In this document: one piece after another, positions 10,690 through 16,836 of the stretch
Numbering within the stretch: the stretch's first letter is position 1
Layout of the letters: every line of letters starts with the position of its first letter
Source of the DNA: Allobosea sp. WAO
Lineage (GTDB): Bacteria > Pseudomonadota > Alphaproteobacteria > Rhizobiales > Beijerinckiaceae
Direction of reading: 5' to 3'
DNA length: 64,000 nt
Assembly (NCBI RefSeq): GCF_001509835.1
Contig: NZ_JXTJ01000004.1
Coordinates: 620,001-684,000 of the forward strand
Made by a program: the position numbers and the translations under genes
Notes under the pieces: model-generated
Databases searched by the model: none
What the model saw: only the letters and a program-made list of their open reading frames with translations
What the model was told of the DNA's origin: nothing

Positions 10690-11045
10690 AATCCCCTCGC
10701 CCATCACCCATACGGGGCGGCCGTCCGGAGGTATGCCAGAGGCTGGGTGAGGGTCGGCGCCTGCGGGCGGGGGTTACGCCCCGCTCCCGGGAGGCTTCGG
10801 GAACCGACCTGGGGGCATTACGACCCCTGCGCGAGGAGCTCGCTAGACTGCGCCGGCCGCAAGGCCGGCGCGATAGAAGCGCGGCCCGGAGACTTAAAGA
10901 GCCGAAGGCGGAGCGCCACGGGGCGTGCGGATGGGGACCATCCGCGCCGCTTCCTGGCTCAACGGAAGCGGATCTCACGACGCGCCTCGCGGCGCTCCGC
11001 CAGCCCCGTATGATTCAGCGCCCGCAGGCAGGCCTGCGGGCGGGC
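10690..11045. other. Hairpin-rich non-coding region upstream of the HD/YwgA islet
   Basis: No credible gene was found here, but there is a series of perfect hairpins: CTCCCGGGAG (10784-10793), GCGAG-GAG-CTCGC (10831-10843), GCGCCGGCC-GCAA-GGCCGGCGC (10850-10871), GCGGATGG-GGA-CCATCCGC (10927-10945), CGCTTCC-9nt-GGAAGCG (10948-10970), and GCCCGCAGGC-AG-GCCTGCGGGC (11020-11041). An 11-bp pair GGCGGAGCGCC (10907-10917) with GGCGCTCCGCC (10991-11001) encloses two of them, giving a multi-branch shape. The motif GCCTGCGGGCG recurs near 10760. This could be a structured RNA, a cluster of repeat elements, or the scar of an insertion. Confidence 0.5.
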
Positions 11046-11055
11046 AGGCTCATGC

Positions 11056-11162
11056 GTCATTCTCGGGCGAAGCGAAGCGCAGACCCGAGAATCTCAGGAC
11101 GGGAAGGCGCTGGTTGGAATCTTCTCCGGCCTGAGATGCTCGGGTCAAGCCCGAGCATGACG
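11056..11162. repeat. Intergenic palindromic repeat, family A (copy 1)
   Basis: Left arm GTCATTCTCGGGCGAAGCG... followed by GACCCGAGAATCTCAGGAC; right half GAGATGCTCGGGTCAAGCCCGAGCATGACG. Each half is itself an inverted repeat and the two halves pair through GTCAT...ATGAC. Three more copies occur at 20936, 25594 and 62580. Confidence 0.85.
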
Positions 11163-11213
11163 CTTGTGGGGAGGCCGCAGCAGAGCCGCTGCGCTTTCTG
11201 CGGCAGCGACAGG

Positions 11214-11259
11214 CCCTCATCCGGCGCTCCGCGCCACCTTCTCCCATCCGGGAGAAGGC
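11214..11259. repeat. Short intergenic repeat with GGGAGAAGG hairpin (family E)
   Basis: CCCTCATCCGGCGCTCCGCG followed by CCACCTTCTCCCATCCGGGAGAAGG. The pair CTTCTCCC/GGGAGAAG forms an 8-bp hairpin and GGCGCTCCGCGCC a second one. The wording is like the small RIME-type palindromic repeats widely seen in rhizobial genomes. Only one copy was seen here. Confidence 0.55.
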
Positions 11260-11452
11260 AAGAGGCGGCAAGTCGAGCCGCGCGTCGCAGGCGGTGTTGA
11301 CGTAGCTGCCGGACAGGTCGAGCCCGTCAGCGCCGGCGGCGCGGGCTTGCCCATGCGGTCGTTTTTCGTGGAGCAGCTGCGCGAGGCTGCGGCTTTTGTT
11401 TACCCTCTGCCCCTCTAATCTCGCCGCAAACAAGAAGCGGGGGATTCGGATT

Positions 11453-11767
11453 TTGACGGGACGACATCGCAGAGGGCGACGCTGGGCCATCGCGCTGGCG
11501 ATGGCGGCGAGCACCGGTCCGGCGCTGGCCGAGCCGCGCTCCTCGCCGGTCGAGCAATGCGCCTATTGCCATGGCGAGGACGGGATCGCGCGCGATACCG
11601 AGGTGCCGCATCTCGCCGGCCAGAACGAGAAATATCTGTTCAACCAGATGATGGCCTTCCGCGCCGGCAAGCGCCCGCACAAGGAGATGCGCTTCATGGC
11701 CCGCCATATGACGGTGCAGGAGGTCGCGGCGATCGCGGCCTATTACGCCGCTTTGCCGCCGCGCTGA
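11453..11767 (+). CDS. Small periplasmic c-type cytochrome
   Basis: Class I cytochrome c of about 104 aa with a signal peptide, acting as a periplasmic electron carrier. The single heme-binding site is CAYCH, followed by GEDGIARDTEVPHLAGQNEKYL, the c4/c5/c553 style in which LAGQ precedes the distal segment; candidate axial Met residues are in EMRFMARHM. I placed the start at TTG 11453, which follows GGGGG and gives a good signal peptide (TGRHRRGRRWAIALAMAASTGPALA); an ATG at 11396 in frame would add 19 residues and is the other option. The redox partner is unknown. It ends 7 bp before the N-acetyltransferase gene, so the two are probably co-transcribed. Confidence 0.8.
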   Translation: MTGRHRRGRRWAIALAMAASTGPALAEPRSSPVEQCAYCHGEDGIARDTEVPHLAGQNEKYLFNQMMAFRAGKRPHKEMRFMARHMTVQEVAAIAAYYAALPPR

Positions 11768-11774
11768 GGCAATC

Positions 11775-12599
11775 ATGCTCGCCCCGGACGACCTTTCCGC
11801 CTATCTCGCCCGCATCGGCTATGATGGCGAGGTCGCGCCGACGAGGGTGGCGCTGGCGCGGCTGCATTTCCTGCATCCGCAGGCGATCCCGTTCGAGAAT
11901 TTCGACGCGCTGGCCGGAAGGGGCGTGGAGATCGGGCTGGCGGCCGTCTTCGAAAAGCTCGTCGGCCGGCGGCGCGGCGGCTACTGCTTCGAGCACAACA
12001 CCCTGTTCCACGCCGTGCTCGAGGCCTTCGGCTTCCCGGTCACGGCGCTCGGCGGGCGCGTCCTCATGGGCCAGGCCGAGGATGCGCAGGTCGCCCGCAG
12101 CCACAAGCTGCTGCGCGTCACCTGCGAGGGCGAGGATCTGATCGCCGATGTCGGCTTCGGCGGCATGACGCTGACCGGTCCGCTGCGCCTCGCTGAGGGC
12201 GCCCCGCAGAAGACGCCGCACGAGCCCTACAGGCTCGACCGCAGCGGCGAGGATTGGTGGCTGCGCGCCGAGATATCGGGCGAATGGCGCCTGCTCTACC
12301 GCTTCACCCTGCAGCCGGTTCCGGCGATCGACGAGGTGGTGGCGAACCATTATGTCGCGACCCACCCCGCCTCCGCCTTCACCTTCACCCTGCGCGCCGC
12401 CCGCATCCTGCCGCATGGCCGGCTGACCCTGCTCGACCGCCGCCTGACCGAGCACCGGCTCGGCGAAGCCTCGCTGCCGCAGCAGATCGAGGATGACGCC
12501 GCGCTGCGCGCCGCGCTCGAAACCCGCTTCGGAATCGTGCTGGACGACGACCAGTGGCAGGCCGCGCTGGCGCGCATCGCGGCCGCCCCCGCGCCCTGA
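11775..12599 (+). CDS. Arylamine N-acetyltransferase
   Basis: Cytoplasmic acetyl-CoA-dependent N-acetyltransferase, 274 aa, the standard length for bacterial NAT enzymes. The Cys-His-Asp triad can be placed: Cys in RRGGYCFEHN (residue about 72), His in ARSHKLLRV, and Asp in IADVGFGG. FENFDAL near residue 40 is also typical. It follows the cytochrome gene by 7 bp. The substrate is unknown; NATs act on aromatic amines and hydrazines. Downstream, the IalB-like gene starts 95 bp later and has its own ribosome-binding site. Confidence 0.93.
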   Translation: MLAPDDLSAYLARIGYDGEVAPTRVALARLHFLHPQAIPFENFDALAGRGVEIGLAAVFEKLVGRRRGGYCFEHNTLFHAVLEAFGFPVTALGGRVLMGQAEDAQVARSHKLLRVTCEGEDLIADVGFGGMTLTGPLRLAEGAPQKTPHEPYRLDRSGEDWWLRAEISGEWRLLYRFTLQPVPAIDEVVANHYVATHPASAFTFTLRAARILPHGRLTLLDRRLTEHRLGEASLPQQIEDDAALRAALETRFGIVLDDDQWQAALARIAAAPAP

Positions 12600-12694
12600 C
12601 GCAGATCGTCGCTACACGCATTTTTGACGATCTTTTTTACGCCTCGTTAATCTCCGAGGTTTCATCCCTTGCTCAGGCAAAAGGAGATGAGGCT

Positions 12695-13195
12695 ATGATG
12701 AAACTGACGGCGCCAGCGGTGTTCCTGCTTCTTGCCGCTGCCGGAACGGCACAGGCCAACCCCGCCAAATCCATGGGACAGTTCAAGGATTGGAACGCCG
12801 CGTCCTACCAGAACGGAAATAGCCAGCGTTGCTATATTACGAGCACGCCTACAACATCGAAACCAGACCAGTTGCGGCATGGAGACGTATTCTTCTTCGT
12901 CCAGACCAGCGACGGCAAGGCCAGCAACACCGAGACGAGCTTTCAGACCGGCTATGAATTCGCCAAGGACTCGGTCGTCCGCATCACCATCGGCGATGCG
13001 GAATTCCAGATGCTGACGCTCGGGAAGGGCGCCTGGCTGAACCGGCTGGAAAACGAAGGCGACCTGCTGGCGGCGATGAAGGCGGGCTCGTCCATGCTGC
13101 TGGAGGCGACCTCCGCCCGCGGCAACGACACCAGCTACACCTTCTCGCTCAGCGGCATCACCGCCGCCTCGCGCCTGCTCGATCAGTGCGGCTGA
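12695..13195 (+). CDS. Invasion-associated locus B (IalB) family protein
   Basis: A 166-aa exported protein of the IalB family, common in Hyphomicrobiales; the molecular function is not established. The start at 12695 is set by AAGGAGATGAGG eight bases upstream and yields a signal peptide ending TAQA. The mature part shows the family pattern: GQFKDWNAASY at the front, a Cys (SQRCYITS), a beta-rich middle with SVVRITIGDAEFQML, and a C-terminal SGITAASRLLDQCG whose Cys may pair with the first. The longer frame from 12554 overlaps the previous gene and is not needed. A family-B repeat separates it from the convergent RraA-like gene. Confidence 0.85.
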   Translation: MMKLTAPAVFLLLAAAGTAQANPAKSMGQFKDWNAASYQNGNSQRCYITSTPTTSKPDQLRHGDVFFFVQTSDGKASNTETSFQTGYEFAKDSVVRITIGDAEFQMLTLGKGAWLNRLENEGDLLAAMKAGSSMLLEATSARGNDTSYTFSLSGITAASRLLDQCG

Positions 13196-13216
13196 GGCCA
13201 GCCGTCAACCGCCTTT

Positions 13217-13312
13217 CCCGTCATGGTCGGGCTCGTCCCGACCATCCACGTCTTCACTGATCGCATGCCACGCTCGAGACGTGCGGGCTCGCCACAAGGG
13301 CGAGCATGACGT
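13217..13312. repeat. Intergenic palindromic repeat, family B (copy 1)
   Basis: Left half CCCGTCATGGTCGGGCTCGT then CCCGACCATCCACGTCTTC; right half GGGCTCGCCACAAGGGCGAGCATGACG. Each half is a hairpin, and the ends pair CGTCATG/CATGACG. It fills the gap between two convergent genes (IalB-like and RraA-like). Confidence 0.85.
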
Positions 13313-13318
13313 GGAGAT

Positions 13319-13993
13319 TCAGAGCACGCCGTGACGCTCGAACACCGAGCGCAGGCTCGCGCCCGCCAGGAGTTCGTCGCGGGTGCTGTCCTCGGCCTCG
13401 ATCTTCTCGAGCGCCAGCTTGACGGCCTCGGCCGCGATCTTCTGCGGCACGATCACCACGCCATCGACATCGCCGAAGATGAAATCGCCGGGCTCGACGC
13501 GGGCGCCGGCGACCTCGACCGGTTCGTCGGCCGCCATCATCTCGGCGCGGCCCTTGGTGTCGAGCGGCCCGATGCCGCCATGGAAGAGCGGGAAGCCGAG
13601 CTCGCGGATGCGGCGGACATCGCGCACCAGCCCGTCGGTCAGGCAGCCCGCCGCCTTGCGGACCATCGAGGCCGTGGTCAGCAACTCGCCCCAGGGCGCG
13701 ATCCGGTCAGTCGGCCCGTCGCAGGCCAGGACTGGGATCTCGCCGGGCTTCAGGCTGTCGATCAGGTCCATTTCCAGCGCGTAGGGATTATGCCCCTCCG
13801 GCAGATGATAGCGCTTCATGTAGAGCCCGGTCCGGGCGAAGCCGCAAAGGATCGCATTGTCGTCGACCGGCCGGACGAAAGGCTTCACCGCCTGATTGGG
13901 ATAGCCGAGCTGGTCAAGCACGTCCGAGAGGACGGCCGAATAGAGCCGGGTCTTCAGAGATTCCAGATCGAACGTAGCAGCCAACTCAGACAT
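13319..13993 (-). CDS. RraA-family protein (HMG/CHA aldolase-like), paralogue 1
   Basis: A 224-aa protein of the RraA / 4-hydroxy-4-methyl-2-oxoglutarate aldolase superfamily, formerly annotated as demethylmenaquinone methyltransferase. The core carries SAVLSDVLDQLGY, the loop GELLTTASMVRKAAGCLTDG, then GLVRDVRRIRELGFPLFHGG, where G-x-x-RD supplies the metal-site residues, and PGDFIFGDVDGVVIVPQ. Start at 13993, preceded by GGGGAAGCG; another ATG lies four codons upstream. Catalytic role versus RNase E-inhibitor role cannot be decided, although the full RD motif favours an aldolase/decarboxylase. A second paralogue is at 36293-36982. Confidence 0.87.
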   Translation of the reverse strand: MSELAATFDLESLKTRLYSAVLSDVLDQLGYPNQAVKPFVRPVDDNAILCGFARTGLYMKRYHLPEGHNPYALEMDLIDSLKPGEIPVLACDGPTDRIAPWGELLTTASMVRKAAGCLTDGLVRDVRRIRELGFPLFHGGIGPLDTKGRAEMMAADEPVEVAGARVEPGDFIFGDVDGVVIVPQKIAAEAVKLALEKIEAEDSTRDELLAGASLRSVFERHGVL

Positions 13994-14095
13994 CGCTTCC
14001 CCCATGTTTTGCGGAAGCTTGTCGGCGCCCTGCCCGAGGGTCAACCGATCCGGCGGCCTTGGGGCAGTGCGGGAAACGCAGGGCTGCGGGCCAAA

Positions 14096-14127
14096 CCAAA
14101 AAAGGACGGGGCCGCAAAGGCCCCGTC
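14096..14127 (-). terminator. Terminator of the ArsR/SRPBCC operon
   Basis: Minus strand: GACGGGGCC-TTTGC-GGCCCCGTC followed by CTTTTTTGG. The 9-bp stem is perfect and the T-run is clear; it lies 35 bp after the SRPBCC stop. Confidence 0.9.
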
Positions 14128-14161
14128 GAAACACTGGATGCCGCTTCCGAAGCCCGCGGAA

Positions 14162-14629
14162 TCAGCCGGACATCGCGTCAAGCCGAGCGTAGCTCGCCTC
14201 CATGCCGTGTTCCATGCCGGTCGCCAGCATCGCGGCGCGGGTCGCGCTGTCCGGAAGGGTCATGCGCATGATCATCAGCGTGCCGGTGCCATCCGCTTCG
14301 AAACGGGTCTCGATCCGGTTGTCCGGGGTCGGGTCGGGCATATGGAAGCGCTCGATATGAACGATACGGCCGAACGGCTCGAGCGCGACATATTCGCCGG
14401 TGAGAAGAAGGCTGCCGCCCTTGCCGTCGCTCCATTCATAGCGGATCCGTCCGCCCGAACGCGCCTCGTTGATGCAGACCGGCATCGTCCAGCCTTCGGG
14501 GCCGAGCAGCCATTTCTGGATCAGCTCGGTCTCCGTGTGGGCGCGATAGACCGCTTCGGGCGAAGCCTTGAAGCGGCGGGTCGCGAGGATATGCGTATCG
14601 CCCTCGAGCGTCAGCGTAAGCTTGGTCAT
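14162..14629 (-). CDS. SRPBCC / AHSA1-type START-domain protein
   Basis: A 155-aa helix-grip (Bet v1-like) protein of the AHSA1/CalC group, a hydrophobic-ligand fold. The family pattern is visible: RRFKASPEAVYRAHTETELIQKWLLGPEGW near the front, GGRIRYEWSDGKGG, GEYVALEPFGRIVHIERF, and a C-terminal helix MEHGMEASYARLD. Its ATG overlaps the stop of the ArsR gene (ATGA, 14626-14629), so the two are translated together. ArsR-SRPBCC pairs of this kind are widespread; the regulator usually controls the operon, while the ligand of the SRPBCC protein is seldom known. A strong terminator follows. Confidence 0.88.
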   Translation of the reverse strand: MTKLTLTLEGDTHILATRRFKASPEAVYRAHTETELIQKWLLGPEGWTMPVCINEARSGGRIRYEWSDGKGGSLLLTGEYVALEPFGRIVHIERFHMPDPTPDNRIETRFEADGTGTLMIMRMTLPDSATRAAMLATGMEHGMEASYARLDAMSG

Positions 14630-14964
14630 GTCTGGCCGTCCTCCTTGCTTGCTTCCATCTCGGCCAGAAGTTGGTCCAGCCGGTCATAGTTGGCCTCCAG
14701 GGCTCGCCGGAGCATGGCGAGCCATTTGTCGATCTCCTCGAGCGCTCCCGGCGCGAGCCGGCAGGGCCGCTTCGTTCCCTCGATCCGCCGGGTGATCAGC
14801 CCCGCTTCCTCCAGCACCTTGAGGTGCCGAGACACCGCCGGCTGGGTCATCTCGAATGGCCGGGCCAGCTCCATCACCGTGGTCTCGCCCAAAGCCAGTC
14901 GCGCCAGGATCGCCCGGCGGGTCGGATCGGCGAGCGCCGAAAAGGCAGCATCAAGCCCGTTCAT
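14626..14964 (-). CDS. ArsR-family HTH repressor
   Basis: Winged-helix repressor of 112 aa. The start at 14964 (MNGLDAAFSALADPTRRAIL) has AAGGAG six bases upstream; an ATG two codons earlier (14970) would touch that sequence. ALADPTRRAILARLALGETTVMELA and MTQPAVSRHLKVLEEAGLITRR are the ArsR DNA-binding region. The Cys pair of metal-sensing ArsR proteins is absent, so this belongs to the non-metal group that pairs with SRPBCC proteins. A palindromic AT-rich operator lies directly upstream (14975-14999), pointing to autoregulation. Confidence 0.9.
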   Translation of the reverse strand: MNGLDAAFSALADPTRRAILARLALGETTVMELARPFEMTQPAVSRHLKVLEEAGLITRRIEGTKRPCRLAPGALEEIDKWLAMLRRALEANYDRLDQLLAEMEASKEDGQT

Positions 14965-14974
14965 CTCCATCTCC

Positions 14975-14999
14975 TTATATAATTTATATGTTATATAAA
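14975..14999. promoter_or_regulatory. Probable ArsR operator
   Basis: TTATATAA (14975-14982) and TTATATAA (14991-14998), with a related TTATATG between (84-90), form three phased AT palindromes in G+C-rich DNA immediately upstream of the Shine-Dalgarno of the ArsR gene. The position would block its promoter or the start of transcription. Confidence 0.65.
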
Positions 15000-15151
15000 G
15001 GGGCGCGTATCGTCAAGCACCCCCGGCAGCCTGAAACGAGACAGAATTCCCTTGCGGAACACCAGAGCGGGGCAGACGATCCGATGCAGCGCCGCCAGTT
15101 GCCGCGACGCAGGAAACAAGGCTCGCCATCCCCGAACGGAGAGATGCCGCC

Positions 15152-15394
15152 ATGCACAGCCTTCTGAAATTCGCAGTCCTGCTCACTGTCGGCGCCGGCG
15201 GCTTTCTCGCCCTGGTGCCCGCGATCTCGACGCCGGCCGAGGCCGTGGTCTGCGCCCGCGGCGTTCGCGGCGCGGCCTGCGCGGGGCCACGCGGCGCGGC
15301 GGCGGTTCGTCGCCCTGCCCCGGTCGTCGTCGCCCCGGCTCGCCGCGGCGCTGTCGTCGTGCCGGCACGACGCGGCGCGGTGGTCGTGCGCTGA
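15152..15394 (+). CDS. Small secreted Val/Ala/Arg-rich protein ('CARGV' type)
   Basis: An 80-aa protein with a signal peptide (MHSLLKFAVLLTVGAGGFLA ... STPAEA). The mature part has two Cys in VCARGVRGAACAGPRGA, followed by low-complexity repeats of PARRGAVVV. The start is supported by CGGAGAG eight bases upstream. Small exported proteins with this Cys-Ala-Arg-Gly pattern are common in Hyphomicrobiales, mostly as hypothetical proteins. It stands alone between the divergent ArsR operon and the convergent ceramidase-family gene. No function is assigned. Confidence 0.7.
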   Translation: MHSLLKFAVLLTVGAGGFLALVPAISTPAEAVVCARGVRGAACAGPRGAAAVRRPAPVVVAPARRGAVVVPARRGAVVVR

Positions 15395-15417
15395 GCAGCA
15401 CGCGGCCGGCAGCGAGC

Positions 15418-16077
15418 CTAGATGCGACCCGATGGACTGCGATGCGCGATCGCAACGCGCAGCAGCAGATAGAGCACGGTCGCGTTGAGCAGATGCCAGG
15501 CCCAATGCAGCCCGAACGGAACCTGCTTGCAGAGCGCCCCATCGAGCGAACGAAGGGTCAGGGAAAGAGCGAAGACAAGGCCCGCCAGCCCGATCTGGCG
15601 CGCGGCACCAATCTGCGCCCGCAAAGCCAGCGCGAACGCGACCCCGAGCAGCGCGAGCACGAAGCCGGCATAGCCGGCCGAACCACGCGCCGCCGGCGGC
15701 AGCCAGAGCCCGACGACGGTCGCCAGCGCCGAGGAGCCGACCAGGAAGGCGAGCGTGCCGAGAATCGCGGCTGCCGGCGACAAGCCGAAGAAGCGGTGCA
15801 GCACCAACCCGAAATAGAAGAAGGCGAAGAGCTGGATCGGCACCACATCGGCGAGCAGCGTCCAGCGCTGCGGCATGGTGTGGAACAGGAAGGAGCCGGC
15901 CGCGATCGCGAACACCAGCGCGATCAGGAGCGCAGCCGGCCGATCGGGCCGACCGGCGCGCCAAAGCAACACGAGGCCGGCCAGCCCCGCCAACACGAAG
16001 GCGCCATTGCTGACCGCATTCAGCGGCTCGGCCCAGAAGGAGGGATCGGTGCGCTCGCAATAGCTGGAACCGTTCAT
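15418..16077 (-). CDS. Ceramidase-family (CREST) integral membrane protein
   Basis: A 219-aa protein with about seven hydrophobic segments. Motifs of the alkaline ceramidase/CREST family are seen: N-terminal YCERTDPSFWAEPLNAVSNGAF, GSFLFHTMPQRWTLLADVVPIQLFAFF, and a late GLHWAWHLLNATVLYLLL. The Ser, the first His (LFHT), the Asp (LLAD) and the two late His (HWAWH) correspond to the conserved zinc-hydrolase set of that superfamily. The family hydrolyses amide bonds of lipids, but the substrate in bacteria lacking ceramide is unclear. It is convergent with the small secreted protein gene (24 bp). Confidence 0.75.
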   Translation of the reverse strand: MNGSSYCERTDPSFWAEPLNAVSNGAFVLAGLAGLVLLWRAGRPDRPAALLIALVFAIAAGSFLFHTMPQRWTLLADVVPIQLFAFFYFGLVLHRFFGLSPAAAILGTLAFLVGSSALATVVGLWLPPAARGSAGYAGFVLALLGVAFALALRAQIGAARQIGLAGLVFALSLTLRSLDGALCKQVPFGLHWAWHLLNATVLYLLLRVAIAHRSPSGRI

Positions 16078-16519
16078 CCGCCCTCGCCTCCCGCCCCAGC
16101 CCTACGTCCGCCTTGTCATTGCCTGACGACGCCTTCGCGACCATATCGCATGCGCGAAATCCGTCATGGTGAACGGTCGGTTTCAACCGCCGGGACGCCC
16201 CTAACCATATTGCAGCGCAACATCGCATGACAGAGAGGGGCAATCTGGCGCCAATTTAGGCGAAACTCAAAACGCCCGCCGACCGTGCCTGGTACTGCTC
16301 ACTGGATAGGCACGATTCTCACGGTTCCTATCAAATTGTTAAGCGCCCTGCGCGGGTCTGGGGAACTTTCCAAACGGTCTCTTAATTCATCATGCACCCA
16401 GAGCATAACGGAACTGATGGAACAGCCCCTGCAATAAGCAGCCTGATCGCTCTATATGCAGTGCACAACGAATTCATCGCTGTCAGGGGTTGAGCCCTGC
16501 AATAACAAGGAGAACCACC
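16078..16519. other. Long intergenic region between the ceramidase-family gene and DUF1127
   Basis: About 440 bp without a credible gene. It must hold the divergent promoters of both neighbours. The 11-mer CCCTGCAATAA occurs twice (16428-16438 and 16495-16505), the second copy next to the DUF1127 ribosome-binding site. The stretch from 16260 to 16480 is AT-richer than the average of the window. No sigma-factor motif could be assigned with confidence. Confidence 0.4.
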
Positions 16520-16675
16520 ATGTTCGTCACCATGATCGCTGCCAAGATTCGCGCCTATCTTCGCTACCGCGAGACCGTCCGTGAGCTGTCCCGCCTGACC
16601 GACCGCGAGCTCGACGATCTCGGCCTGTCGCGCTCCGAGATCCAGTTCGTCGCGCGCTCGCACGCCGCGGTCTGA
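16520..16675 (+). CDS. DUF1127 (YjiS-like) small protein
   Basis: A 51-aa protein: [20 protein letters not shown] then [20 protein letters not shown], the typical Arg-rich DUF1127 motif. Free-standing DUF1127 proteins in Alphaproteobacteria are small, basic and often strongly expressed; members have been linked to RNA metabolism and phosphate or stress responses. The start has AAGGAG seven bases upstream, which favours it over the in-frame ATG at 16490. A very strong UUCG-loop terminator follows 58 bp later, so this is a single-gene transcript. The DUF1127 part of the fusion at 3180 is a relative. Confidence 0.9.
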   Translation: MFVTMIAAKIRAYLRYRETVRELSRLTDRELDDLGLSRSEIQFVARSHAAV

Positions 16676-16733
16676 AGATAAGACGCCTGATTTCTCCCGG
16701 ACCGTGTCCTCCCCTCGGTCTGGTCGAAGAGCG

Positions 16734-16761
16734 AATGCCCGCTTTCGAGCGGGCATTTTGC
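16734..16761 (+). terminator. UUCG tetraloop terminator after DUF1127 gene
   Basis: Perfect 10-bp stem AATGCCCGCT / AGCGGGCATT closed by TTCG (16734-16757), then TTGCGTTTT. It separates DUF1127 from trmFO. Confidence 0.92.
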
Positions 16762-16836
16762 GTTTTAGGGACTGTTTCAGGCCGAGGGCGCATCCTGCCC
16801 CTTGACCTTCCGGTCGCGCGCGGACACATCGCGGCG

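Noticed and set aside
10381..10707. N-terminal extension of the HD phosphohydrolase
   Set aside because: Family members begin just before the RDPLHNL segment; the extra 109 residues have no family character, although an ATG at 10551 with a G-rich upstream cannot be fully excluded.
10543..11013. 156-aa plus-strand frame upstream of the islet
   Set aside because: Pro/Arg-rich, no ribosome-binding site, runs through hairpins and repeats; treated as non-coding.
13331..14689. 452-aa plus-strand frame over RraA, SRPBCC and ArsR genes
   Set aside because: Antisense to three genes with clear domains; no recognisable family in the translated frame.
16360..16420. GGAAC boxes that might be EcfG (general stress) promoters before DUF1127
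   Set aside because: GGAAC occurs, but no CGTT follows at 16-18 bp, so the consensus is not met.
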